From contig CAJQUW010000498.1 in assembly GCA_907163375.1 (NCBI GenBank), positions 372,001 through 436,000 of the forward strand: a stretch of DNA of 64,000 nt. Reading direction: 5' to 3'. Source of the DNA: Prostheceraeus crozeri (Eukaryota > Platyhelminthes > Polycladida > Euryleptidae). Below, in pieces: positions 47,474 to 59,618 of this stretch. The notes below the pieces were generated by a model. The model made no database searches. It had not been told where the DNA came from and was given only the letters and a program-made list of their open reading frames with translations. How positions within the stretch are numbered: position 1 is the first letter of the stretch; each line of letters starts with the position of its first letter. The position numbers were made by a program, and so were the translations under genes.

Positions 47474-48229
47474 CAGGGATGCGGAGTCCAATCATTTTGA
47501 TGGGACTCCGACTCCGACTCCGACTCCGGGTGGCAAGTATAACTCTGGCAAGTATAGCCCAGTTTTTTGAAAATTTAACTGCAAACCTACATCATAGATC
47601 ATTATAGGCTTGCCTGAACCTATATTTAGTGATCGTTGCTGTATCAATTATCAATCATTTTCGATGAAATTTCATCAAATGTCCATTTCAGTTGGATGTA
47701 TACGACTCGGCTCCTCCCATCTTGTTGGTGTATGCTTCACACGGTTTTTCTCCAGTCTCTACCAGGGAGGAAAATCCCCCATCCTTCTCCAAAAAATATA
47801 TGTACACCTTCGATTTTAGTATGCGCTTTAGAGGAGCCATCACACACGATTAACGTGAGGGTAAGAGGTAATGTTCTCAAACTACCGTAGTATTTCATTA
47901 TTGTCTCTGATGTGACCTTTTGTGCGTATGTGTGATCGAGGCTAGGAAGGCTTGTCGTCTCTACTTTCACCGGGTGAAAAGACAATCCCTTTTCACTATC
48001 ACGGGTCATTCCCTGAACTATTTCAAGCTTTGCATGCACTGCTGTCTGTGTACTTTTGTTTGACGGAGAAAGTTGACATCAAGACAGTGACAGCTATGCA
48101 CGAGAGCAAATAAATTGTTTGTATTATGTTTCGTGTCTAGTTATAGGCCGGAGTCTGGAGTCCTATCATTTGATAGGACTCCGACTCCAGCAAAAATGAT
48201 AGGACTCCGACTCAGACTCCGCATCCCTG
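47474..48229 (+). mobile_element. hAT-like MITE with GGAGTC arrays, long copy (756 bp)
   Basis: The ends CAGGGATGCGGAGTC are matched at both sides and flanked by a perfect 8-bp duplication GTGTATAA (47466-47473 and 48230-48237). Subterminal arrays of GGAGTC/GACTCC contain small palindromes around tatcatttgatag. The interior matches the inverted copy at 52.6-53.1 kb over most of its length. A 100-codon minus-strand frame (48039-47737) exists but is not open in the second copy, so I do not call it a gene. Confidence 0.92.
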
Positions 48230-48237
48230 GTGTATAA

Positions 48238-49216
48238 CATGTAATTATTACATTGCTACTTCCAGAAACCGAACGTTTGAAATTGAATCATCGGTCAAGA
48301 AATTCTCTACATTCTGAATATCATGAACCATCAGCAGAAGATAGAAGATTGGAATGAAAAAGGTCATCTTTTTGGTGAAGTATGCACTTCCTGCAGGATT
48401 TATTTGAAAATAGTCAAGTGCCAATGCGGAATGGTCACACATATTTCAAATTAAAATTCAAGGCAATAAGTTTAAAAGACAGTATATGGTTACACAAAAT
48501 AGCATTACAATTGCTTGGAAATGCATGTACAGTATGTATTTTCACAGAGTAATCGCAAGTCAGCTTTTGTAACAAATATTAGCCAGCAAAACTTCTGATA
48601 ATAGTCCTAGATGAGAGTGCCATAACATAAATGTATAGACATGATGGCATAAGTATCCTGCGTTTGCTTGTAGCCTACATCTAAAAAGTGCGAAAGTAAA
48701 ATTATATAGGATCTGCACTCTAGTTCTGAAGCTTACTATTCTAAGGCCTAGGCTTAGGCTTAGATAATATTTTAGATTTGCGTGGAACACGCAAAGATAA
48801 CTTGCTGCTGCAATGATTGCATTAACATCGTGGCATTAAGGCATTAATAACTGCAACAATTTACTGATGCTTAATCCAATAGAAGCGTAGAGTGAAATTT
48901 CAGGTACTTCATTTGATGATTTAAGTTAATAATTCATGGAAGATTTGGTGTAGAGCTCATGAAAATGGATTGCAAACTCACAGAAGTGGTCGTTTAACCG
49001 TTAAACAGAATTCATGAAATTTTATTTCAGGTCATGTAGTGGTATTCCAATATCTCTTCCCCAAAAGCGAAAAGTATTTTGACCAATTTCATCTTTATGA
49101 TTTCTGACTTGTTCTATTTGATCCAATGCTATGCGGAGGTGAGCCCTGTTACTTGCTTGCAACCCCGCTATCACTGTTCCTCTATAAGATTTGCAACTAG
49201 CAAGTTAGTGCAATTT
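48238..49216. other. non-coding stretch
   Basis: Nothing recognised. Confidence 0.5.
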
Positions 49217-49580
49217 CGAGTTGCATCCTCAGTTACAAAATGGGAACAAACCTGAACTGCTGCCATTTCATCCAAATTCAATATTTAATTATTCTATTTA
49301 TTTTGTGTTTGCAAAAAGCAACATTTACTAATCATTACAGGCGTACTAACTTGGGCGACTTATCAGTAGTGTGTTTGCAGTGATATTTAATGAACACCCG
49401 TCAAAATTTCACTAACTTGTTGACTCAAATTTACCCGGATATGGCTGCGACTTTAAATAGGGTGTTGTGTCGATGCTGAGAGATGTGAGCTAGACATGAT
49501 GACTGCTGATGATTCCTGATATTGGATGAAATGGCAGCTATTCAGGTCTGTCCCCATTTTTCAAATGAGGGGGCAACTCA
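49217..49580. repeat. inverted repeat pair, ~59-bp arms
   Basis: The arms at 49217-49275 and 49522-49580 match as reverse complements; the shared core is gctgccatttcatccaa preceded by acctgaa. The 246-bp interior has no coding capacity. It may be a decayed MITE, but no target duplication was found. Confidence 0.6.
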
Positions 49581-51987
49581 ACATTTAATTAATCTATTTA
49601 CTCTACTTTTCATTATATGAACTCGTTAGTACAATTCTGACTTCTGCCTTTAATGTGTGCCTCCCCTAACCCATACATGAACGGTGTATGATGGCTGCTT
49701 TTGCAGTTCGAAACACATTTTGCGATCTACTGAGAATGTAGACGCTTTCCGAGATATCATTGCACCACACGATTATTATCGTAAGAATTTATCCGATGTT
49801 TTCTTAATATTAAAAAGTAAGCTACGCTTGTACTGCAAATAAACTGATGAGCTTGAACAGTTTAATGCTGTGGATAGAAATGATGTCTAGTCAGTGAGAA
49901 TGATGCATAACTACTTATAGAAATGAGCGTTTGTGAGCACATCACAGAGATAAATGAGTCTACCGACTGATTTTCATCGTCGCCCATACAAGTGAACACA
50001 GAAATACTGAGAAATTCAATCTTGATACCTAATATTTTCCCCATGACCAGTGGTGGCTCGACTAGCCATTGCTTGATAATAATTGTACAAATACAGTCTA
50101 GTCTGCTCAAATAAGAAGCCGAAGTTTCTACAGATGTAACATCAATTGGATCAAATATATATATATATATATATATATAATGTAAGTGGCAGAGAAATTG
50201 TCAGATTCTACACTGCCTAAACAAATGGGCTGTGTGAAAGGAGCCCTCAGTACCTCTAATTTTTAATCTTTACCTAATTTTCGCTAATGGAGATGTATGT
50301 AAAGAAGTCCTTCTCATCGTGCGAATATTGATGATCTCGTGATTACTGTATAGACTTTGATTCAAATTTCTCAGTGCAGAACATTACTCTGATCTAGGCC
50401 TGCTAATTTACTTCATTGATAAATAATTGATATAATTGCAAATAATCAATCGCAAATCATGCACGTAGGTAATATTTCCTGCAATTTGAAATATCAGGAA
50501 CAGGGCACAAATGAAACTATTGTCTGTTGATAGTCATCCCGTAAAACTACAACGCATGCATATTAATAGACCTACCTGTAACTATCACATTTTATCAAAA
50601 TTTGTCAAATTGAAAGAAACAAACGGTAGAAAATTCAATGAGAATCAAGAAAGGATAAATATGAAATAAACTTTGTCTACTAAAATCGCATGCGTTGTAG
50701 TCCTATGTAAATAGAAATCAGGAAATTGCAAAGTACATTGATGCAAGTTTTTAATGATTAAGGTGCATCAACAATTATCATGGCCATCCCCTTTCCTATG
50801 AATCCAACCAACAACTTCCTGTTTGGACGTGAGCATATAGCCCTGTTTTTGATATGCTAAGCATAATCAAACGGCATGGAGGCATCCAAAGGAAAATGTT
50901 TCACAAAATTTCTGTTGATAAAAGCAAATATGCATCAAACGTTTAACAGCGGAAATGCACAGTAAAAATTATTGCTCTGTGGAGAATACAGGAATGCACT
51001 CAATTCAGAATTATCATTTCGCATCGGTAGAGTTCAGAGAGTAAATACGTAACTGGGAAGAATAAGATTAAAAGTCAACTGGATTGCAGTTTGAACTGTT
51101 TTCTTACCATCTCGTGGAGTTACTCGAAAAGCTAATCCTGTATAAAGAGTCTCCATCTAATCTGTGACTAAAAACTGACAAGTATTCGACCGCGAATTTG
51201 CCAGCCTTCATAGAAAATCAGCCCCACGCCAAATTGTAGCGTTGCTTAGTGAATTATTCGAATTGCAGAATTTTACATTTTTAGTTTGCGTGGCAACGAA
51301 ATTCAACATATACGTGAACAAATTGTCTGATCATAATTATCGGAGAAGGTGCGAACGCGCTCACACATGCATCAGATGCTGATAATTACAATCTCGACAC
51401 CAACGGTTGGCTAAAAGGTATTATTGATCAATTAAAGCGGTTGGTTTGACAGTAGTTTACTGTCTTCTCTGCAATAAAATTGCGCAATACGTTCTAGCAT
51501 CTGCAATGCAGAACAATAATATGTGACATGAGTCTTCATCAACGCTCCTTTCGGACCATCCTGAAGAAATGCTGATAGAGCATATGTTTGACTTTCTAAC
51601 CTGACTTGTATTCAGATGCATAACACACTTTGAGAGTGTGCTGAATTTATAATGCATATCACCATTGATTGTAATAATCCAGTGATACTCCATGTACTGC
51701 AAAGAGTAAATGTATACGAGACGATGATGTTAACATAGTTCAATAAGTTCAAATGTTCACCAGAACGATTAATCCAAAATGAATGCTGCAAGTATCGAAA
51801 GTTGCTCATTGTGTCAATAAGACAGTGACATTGAAAGAAACCATATTTAACAAATTCAATCAGGATCAAAGTGATGAGCTTCCATCGTTCAGTGATTGCG
51901 CATAATTGTGGCATTAGTGTTGTTAAAATTAGCAAACCGCATGAAAAACAGTCCGGTTTGCAAATTAGTGATCGCAGTGGTTAGAGA
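49581..51987. other. non-coding stretch
   Basis: Contains a pure AT microsatellite at about 50154-50179 and otherwise nothing recognised. Confidence 0.55.
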
Positions 51988-52200
51988 CAAAGTTAGTACG
52001 GCTACGATTAAAGTTTGCGGCCAAAGTTCGCACGGCTGCGTTATTTGTGGCTAAAGATCGCACGGTTGCGTCGTTTGCGGTCAACGTTCGCATGGCTACG
52101 TTGTTTACGGTCAAAATTCGCAAAGGCATGTCGCTTGCGGTTGAAGTTCGCACGGCTACGTCGCTTGCGGTTAAAGCTCTCACGTCTATGGTTGGTATGC
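51988..52200. repeat. 30-bp minisatellite (10-codon period)
   Basis: Units start at 52023, 52053, 52083, 52113, 52143 and 52173 with a partial one before. The consensus is about AAGTTCGCACGGCTACGTCG then cttgcggtta. Because 30 is a multiple of three, several frames stay open: minus 52354-51965 (129 codons), plus 52047-52382 (111 codons) and two shorter. The array is GC-richer than its surroundings. No known repeat protein is recognised. Confidence 0.85.
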
Positions 52201-52581
52201 ACGTAGTTTGCATGTATTTCCAAAAATCTCTTTTTGAGTTGTATTCAGTGTCACTTAACTTCCTCAATTCAAACAAATATACTCCGAACATTGTCTCGAG
52301 ACGTTTTGATGCGAGAACTGGTCGAGACATATCCGCTTTCAGTGTCATCTGCATTGATTTCGATCAGATACTCAAAAATTGAATTTTCAATTTTTTAAAA
52401 AATGGAATTCAAATTTTGAATTGCTATTAATAGTATCAACATAAACGAGTTGGCAAAAACTGCTAACCACCATCGGAAAAGGTGTGAGTTGAAATATTCT
52501 TCCAAATGTTTCATGCAGTGATTTAAGGGACGGCCGAGTCATTGATGCATGAAAATCAGAACTCCAGGAGTCCCTCAGTGG
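52201..52581. other. non-coding spacer
   Basis: Nothing recognised apart from the tail ends of the repeat-driven frames. Confidence 0.45.
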
Positions 52582-52589
52582 GTCTAAAT

Positions 52590-53147
52590 CAGGGATGCTG
52601 AGTCGGAGTCCCGGAGTCCTATCATTTTTGCTGGAGTCGGAGTCGAAGTCCTATCAAATGATAGGACTCCGGACTCCGGCCTATAACTAGACCAGAAATA
52701 TAATACAAACAAACTATTTATTCTCGTGTGCATAGCTGTCACTGTCTTGATATCAACTTTCTCCGTCAAACAAAAGTACAGAGACAGCAGTGCATGCAAA
52801 TCTTGAAATAGTTCAGGGAATGACCCTTAATAGTGAAAATGGGATTGTCTTTTCACCCGGTGATTCAGTAGAGAAGACAAGCCTTCATAGCCTCGATCAC
52901 ACCTACGCGCTAAAGGTCAAATCATAGACAAAAATGAAATACTACGGTAGTTTGAGAACATCACCTCTTACCCTCACGTTAATCGTGTGTGATGGCTCCT
53001 CTAAAGCGCATATTAAAATCAAAAGTGTACTCATATTTTTTGAAAAGGATGGGGATTTTCCTGCCTGGTAGAGACTGGAGAAAAATCGTGTGAAGCACAC
53101 ATCAAGACGTGTGCTCAAAATCAAAATTATAGGACTCCGCATCCCTG
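52590..53147 (-). mobile_element. hAT-like MITE with GGAGTC arrays, short copy (558 bp)
   Basis: Same family as 47474-48229, inserted in the opposite orientation. It is flanked by a perfect 8-bp duplication GTCTAAAT (52582-52589 and 53148-53155). It lacks about 200 bp present near the left end of the long copy. Small indels and substitutions elsewhere show the two copies are not a recent duplication of one locus. Confidence 0.92.
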
Positions 53148-53155
53148 GTCTAAAT

Positions 53156-55300
53156 GGCTTGGGATAGGACTAATTCTGAAACTCAACTCTTGAGAAGAAT
53201 TCAAGAAAACGATGCGCAGAATTTCTATTATGCTCACTTATCTCTTTGTGTACACTTCTCAATTCACAGCAGAAAGATCTACTTTGCAGCAGTAATGAAT
53301 ATTCAGTTGTACAAGTGTTAATACCTACAGTTATATCCATTATATTAATTGTCTCCCGAATATGCACTAATTACTTGCGTGCTAAGGAAAACTATCTTTT
53401 TATTATGTGTAAAGATGACTTCCGAAAGAAATTCCATATCGTGTCTTGTATTACTCGTGCAACTTACAACTGATGCAAACAAAGGACATAGTTTGGTTCA
53501 GTGAAACATGAAATCAATCTTACATCAAGTCTCTCTGGAATACAGCTTTTTCATCTTGCATATAGAACAAGTCTCGTTGATGTTGTCCTGATAAAGTCCC
53601 CTAACAAATGTAAAACAGGACGGCTGAAATGAACCAGTGAGTTGATTGCAAAACAAACTGAGTTTAGTGGAGGAATAAAAGGACAAGATCGTAGGTATTT
53701 ATATCTTAGTTACACTCTCAGAAATCTTTTATGTCATTACTTCATCAGTGACAATCACAAATGAAATTGACTAACCTCACAAGTTAGAAAATGAAAATTT
53801 TTACCCTATTTATAGAATATTTAGAAAATTGTTGCTCTTAGTCTTCACCTTTCAACCCCGAGCAAAACTCAATTATCCGCACATACTTAAGTACATTTCA
53901 AGCATCTATAGAGAGGAAAGATTATTTAAATGTCCAAATTCTTCATATTATTTAGTAAAATCCGCAGAGTGAGCAAGAATAAATTAAGTTATTATTCTGG
54001 TTAGTGTAGAATAAATTAAGCCATAAAGTGAATTTCTAGACGGCCCTTCGGCGTTGAGCACTTCTGCTACTTTCAAATTTGCTTTTTAAATCTACTTTTA
54101 ATACCTTGTTATATTTGCTTCCAGAGTGTATTATGAAGATAAACTTACAAATGTAGCTTTAGTGAACTATCATTTTGCTCAAATAACGTAGAATTTCAAG
54201 CCTTCAATCGATGTATTTGTCATAAGACATTATCATTTTACAAACTAATATATTACATTTGTAATGTATTTAATATATAACTGGATTAATGCGCTTTTTG
54301 GAACCCATAAAATTCAATTCTTTGAAACAGCACTTTTTTCATTCAAATTATCAAATAGTATCGTAAACAAAGCAATTATGAATTTAATGATGATTATGAT
54401 CATCAAGCTGTTATCAATCACACGAATATGAAATCTACAGTTGATTACAATGTTTCAACAACAAAAATGACTGCTATACTCGGCGAGATGATAATTCACG
54501 GGATGCTTCCCTAATAGCGATCAGTTGTGGGGGGCGGTGAAGAGCTTACAGGATCTGAGAGAACTCCCATTGTTAAGTCTTGATGTATGAGGCGAAGTTT
54601 GTGTAAAGGCGGATTACAATTTTATCACACATCGATTACATGTTTATGGGATTCAAGGATGAACAGAATCTGTTTACTTGTGGGAATCGAAAAGGCAAAG
54701 ATTGATGTACGGGATTTGTTTACATGTGCGGATCGCAAAAAGCAAAATGTGTTTATTGATGGTATAAATTTAATGACAGAATCAGTTTATATGTGGGAAA
54801 CGTAACATTTGAATGATATCTGACTTATCCTTGTGGCATATCTTTCAAGACATATCATTACCTATTCAGTATTTTGTCAGCCACTATGTGTGGGACCCCG
54901 CTCGTCTGGGTTTGAGTGTTCAGGTTAGGGGTCGAAACACAACTAGACGAGTATCTGCTGATGACTGACGGACTGCAGTATTATGTTTTATATCCCTTAA
55001 TCGGTAGCTGAAGCAGTGATCGATGTATTGTATTTCAAATGAAGAACAAATGAAGAAATGTAGGATTACATGAAGTATTATAGACGGATTAAGAAACTGG
55101 CGATAGCAAATTCAAGTGAAGAAATAGTATTTTCCATATTTAGTCTTAGGTATAGTGTGTATAATTTCATTGCTTTCGGTGTAGTAGAGTGTCATTGTAG
55201 TTCTATTGTTTGCCTCCATTATCCACTTTCCAATCATCCACTATTACCATTATCCACCATGTGTAGTGTCAGAATCGGTGTAGTAGCATTATCGGTGTAG
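53156..55300. other. non-coding stretch
   Basis: No gene recognised. 54640-54780 contains an imperfect ~50-bp direct duplication (tgtttac.tgtg.g.atcg.aaa.gcaaa). From about 55300 the sequence becomes C/T-rich and GC-richer, probably the 5' region of the LINE. Confidence 0.45.
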
Positions 55301-58300
55301 TTTTCATCGATCTATCTCTCTCTGCTGCTCTATTCACACTATTTCTTACACCATTCGAATTGCCGTCATCTGTGCTTCGCCGTCATCGTACTCTCGCCCT
55401 TCATCTTGCTCGGTCTGAGTCGCTTGAGCTCATCAACACTTTTCTTGCTCCATGCACAAGTCCATTCATTCCTTCTGCGCAATCTCGCTCGCCGTTCTTC
55501 CCTATTCTCGCCTCTTCGCGCCTATGCTACATGCACATAACCCTCAGTGCCGATGCCTTCTTTGTGTTACTCACCTGGAGACCTCCTACGCTTGCGACCG
55601 CGTTCCAATGAGTTTCCCCTATCCCGACAAGTCAAGCGAAAGCTGTGGTTCCTCCGCCTGCTAAGAAGAGATGCAACTCCATCGGCTTCGCTTGATGACG
55701 TGCAGCCCATTCCTGTGTGCATCACTCATCGTCAAGGCAACAGGATTTCCCGTGTCAGTGAGCGGAAATCCAACGATGGAGGAAGAAAATCAGCGTATGA
55801 CTCAACCCGGTCTTCTCTTTTACGTGTCACAGCCATCGTAGCCGCTGCTCAACGGAAACTCAGAAGGAAGAGAGTACCAATTTCCCGCTATCCTTCCATT
55901 TTGCTTGCCAACTGTCGTTCTGTCACCAACAAATTCGACGAACTTCAACTGAGAACTGGGCAAGTCAATCCTGATGTTGTCGTTATTACAGAATCGTGGC
56001 TGGACGATGACACTCCTGATACTTCTATCGCAATTGATAACTACAGAATCTCCCGGAAAGATCGTAACCGCAATGGAGGCGGAATCTTATGTTACGTGAA
56101 AGCCGAACTCAATTGTAATGTCATCACTGCGCTCGATACTCCAGCTCTACAGAATTGTGCTACCGAAATTTTGCCCATCTTTATTCCACACTTCTAATAT
56201 GTGTCTATCATCCCTTCTTCAATAACCCAACAAAGGACGAAGACGCTATCGTGACTATTGTTGGACTCAATGACGATTTTCTGATCTCATCTTCACGCAA
56301 GTCTGAAGATATACGTATCGTGCTGTGCGGTGACTTCAATGACATCCGCAAACAGAGCGACAGATTGTGCTCGCCTACACGCCTTACTCCTTGCGTCGGA
56401 GATCCAACACGTGGTTCCCATCTTCTGGACCAGATATTTGTTAACACGAAGCAGCCTACCAGAGCCGTGACACTTCCGCCCCTTGGACGTTCCGATCACT
56501 GTGCTGTTTTGTGGAAACCATCTCCTTCTCCTCCAGTTACGACGACTAAAACTCAAGTACGTAGGCTTACGAAGTCAAACCTTGCTTCCTTCTCACATGC
56601 TGCCGCCCTGGTCGACTTGACTTCAATGGTGAGCGGTTCCGACTCCTTAGATCAATGTGCTCTTCAGCTTCACTACTCCATTCAAAGTTTAGTGGATCTC
56701 TACTTCCCGAAGAGGACTATCAGACTACGCTCCAACGAGCCTCCGTGGATGAAGCCTTCACTCAAACTTCTCATATCTCGCCGCGACCGAGCTTTTGCTC
56801 AAAGAGAAAATAAATGGCTGAAATACCTTCGTCTGCGTGAAGAAGTCATATCACACAAGAAATTCCTCAAAAGTCTCCACTTGCAGCAAGCCGCCGCGTC
56901 TAGGAATAACAAAGACTTCTGGCAATCTGTCAATTGTGTCGGCAGGCGACCTAAGAAGAATACAGCTCTCCAAGCCGATATTTCTGTTGACGAGTTCGCA
57001 GCTTACTTCAAGTCAGTTTTTCAGCTGCCACCGACTGATAAGACGCCATTGCCATCCACTGAGGATTTACCTAGACACCCCGTAGCTCTATCTCCTTATG
57101 AAGTCGAGACGCAGCTTCGTTGTATCTAGCCGAAAAATTCTGGACCTGATGGGATCCTTTTATGGGTCCTCCGCTGTCTTGCACATCTTCTTGCTCCTCC
57201 AATAACCATCTTATTCAACCGCAGTCTGGCCGAAGGCCGCGTCCGCAGCTCCTTCAAGATCGCCGCCATCCAACCTATTCCCAAGGTAACCACACGCGAA
57301 AACTGTGTCCCAATTCCGCCCCATTTCTCTCCTTCCTCTTCTGTCCAAAACTCTCGAAAGGATAGTCGTGAAGTGGGTTGCACCCTATCTACAAAACATT
57401 GACGATACATTTTGATAACTACATGACGATAGATATTGACCTACCTACCCCAACTTGGCTCGGGGTCAACATGTGCCACTACCGTTACATACATGAGCAT
57501 TCTCCGTCATCTCGATCAGTCATCCGGTGCCGTGCGTGTCCTCTCCATTGATTTTGCCAAGGCCTTCGACAAACTGCCCCATAATACCATCCTATCCACC
57601 ATCATCGACTTAAAGCTACCTTTTGAGGCTGTTTCTTGGATAACTGACTTCTTATCCAACCGACTCCAGCGTGTCGTGCACAACAACGCCACCTCCGAAT
57701 GGTTCTCCGCACCCAGCGGAGTTCCTCAGGGAAGCGTGCTCGGACCGTACCTCTTCTGTGCTGTCATCGCATCGCTACGTCCTGTGTGTTCTAACACTCG
57801 TTATGTTAAATACGCTGACGACGTAACTGTACTCCACTTTATGCGAGATGCACACGAAGACAACCTCCAACGCGAATTCGAACACATTTGCCAGTGGTCG
57901 GCTAGAGCGGGGCTTCCTCTGAACACTTCCAAATCCGTGGTGATGGACATCGCCACCAGAACTGGTATTCGACTCGAAGAAATTGCGGACGTTGCAGGAA
58001 CTGTCATTCCAAGCGTGACCTCTATGAAAATCCTCGGTGTCCATTTCGCAAAGGATCTTCGCTGGGATATTCACTGCAAGGAGATCTTCAAGAAGGCCTC
58101 TAAACGCATTTTTGTCCTCAGAAATCTGAAAAGAGCAGGTTGTAACGCTCAGATCTTATGGAGAGTCTACCGACAAACTATCCAATCCCTTCTCACCTAC
58201 TGCCATCCGTGCTGCTGCAATATGTCCCAAAAAGGTTACAAGTTCCTTGTCAAAGTAGAGAGACGAGCCTCTAGAATAATTTTCGGTACTTCCCATGGAC

Positions 58301-58560
58301 CAGACTCAATAACTACTACTACATTGGCACGCACCAACCAAAGGTATGGGAACCGCCTATTTCACAGTGTTATGACAACTATCAACCATCCTTTGCGTCA
58401 ATTTTTCGACGAAAGGTCCCCAACTCACAGGAATTCTTCCACCCTAAAAAAACCCAGTGCCTTCAGTCACTAGACATCTGATGAATCGCCTCCTGCATAT
58501 TGAAATCATTTATGCAGTCTAATTATATCGCTAAAGTTGTTTATTCAAAATAACGCCTGA
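55300..58560 (+). mobile_element. nearly full-length LINE (CR1/jockey type)
   Basis: A non-LTR retrotransposon copy: a GC-richer, C/T-rich 5' region, then an ORF2 with endonuclease and reverse transcriptase blocks in the normal order. No ORF1 was recognised and no poly-A or microsatellite tail is obvious after 58473. Limits are approximate. Confidence 0.75.
55547..58473 (+). pseudogene. LINE ORF2: endonuclease plus reverse transcriptase, frameshifted
   Basis: The product would nick target DNA and reverse-transcribe the element RNA there. Frame 2 (55547-56197) has SILLANCRSVTNKFDEL, VVVITESWLDDDTPD and RNGGGILCYVK of the apurinic-type endonuclease. After a frame change near 56170, frame 1 (to 57129) has VLCGDFNDIRKQSDRL, LLDQIFVNT and GRSDHCAVLW, completing that domain. 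An in-frame TAG at 57127 is followed by KNSGPDGILLWVLR and AAIQPIPKV of the RT N-terminal region. Frame 2 again has FRPISLLPLLSKTLERIV (about 57314). From 57436, 345 codons hold LSIDFAKAFD (catalytic D39), GVPQGSVLGP (95-104), YADD (126-129) and ILGVHFAKDLRWDIH. The breaks are few and local, so the copy is much younger than the LINE at 1.8 kb. Clade is inferred from motif style. Confidence 0.92.
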
Positions 58561-59610
58561 GTAGTGTTCAAAAATACACTGATAAGATTGACTTGTACAT
58601 GGAAGACTACTCAGTAATACCTAAGTGGAAGATTTTCTTTCAAACAGTTTCCACTCCAAAATACATTGTATCTGTGTCTTGTGCAGCATCACTCCACAGG
58701 TTGCTGTTTGAAAGGAAATCTCCAGCATTTCATAGTGGTTTTGGCAATCGATCTACTCCATGGAGTCACCAAACTCTCCCCTGAACCCATAGTTTATACT
58801 GCTTGCTTAATTAGTTAAACAACTTTCAATGCAACAGACGTTCTATCGGAATTATTCATGTCAAAATACTGTTATAGATCACTCCCGGATCCGAAAAAGA
58901 CCTGTGTCCGTAGCCTCGAGAGCATCAACGGTTTATCTGCTGCTGTCTACCCGCTGTAAAGCAGTTTTATTGACAGCATACCCTTGTTGTTCGTTCATAC
59001 AAGGTTATCTGAACATGAACGTCATGTTACAATGAGATTGATCAAATTAGCAAGGGCAAAACAATTACCTTAGATTACCTTAATTTGATCAATTACCTTA
59101 GGCGAAACACAATTAATAATGAATTAAATCACAAATCGCACTATGTAGTAAGTAAAACCAATGTGAAAAATAAGAATAAAATACAAATGTAAATGCTGAT
59201 AATATTCAAATGGTAGGCAATCAAAAAGGCCTGTGTAAGTAGAGTGAGAAAAAAATTGATAACTTATACGAGAAATCCTGCCAGTCTGCCACACTATGTT
59301 AGGCAGTGCAGTAATTGTGGAATTTGCATATATTGACAAAACTTAATCTGTAGGTCTTGTCGCTCAGATGCTTGCATATGTCAATTGCGTCAGAATGAAA
59401 TTTAATGCTTTGATTGAGGGGAAGATGAAGTAGAAGATAGCGACAAGTGAAAAGAATTTGATCCCTCAAAAGGACCCATGTGGCGTTTCCTACAGGTTAA
59501 AGGGAAGAGCAACTACAACAGATTGCCTAATTGAAGAAGATCTAGCTAAATGAACTCTGGATACCACAAAATTCAATCCGTAAATCATTGCCTGAGACAC
59601 TTTCAAATTA
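58561..59610. other. non-coding stretch
   Basis: Nothing recognised. A short duplicated phrase aattacctta occurs at 59064-59100. Confidence 0.5.
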
Positions 59611-59618
59611 CTTGGACA

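Noticed and set aside
47737..48039. 100-codon minus-strand ORF in the 47.5-kb MITE
   Set aside because: The second copy of the family does not keep the frame open, so it is not a conserved protein.
55360..55611. 83-codon ORF before the LINE ORF2, considered as LINE ORF1
   Set aside because: No zinc knuckle, coiled coil or other ORF1 feature; the C/T-rich composition alone explains the open frame.
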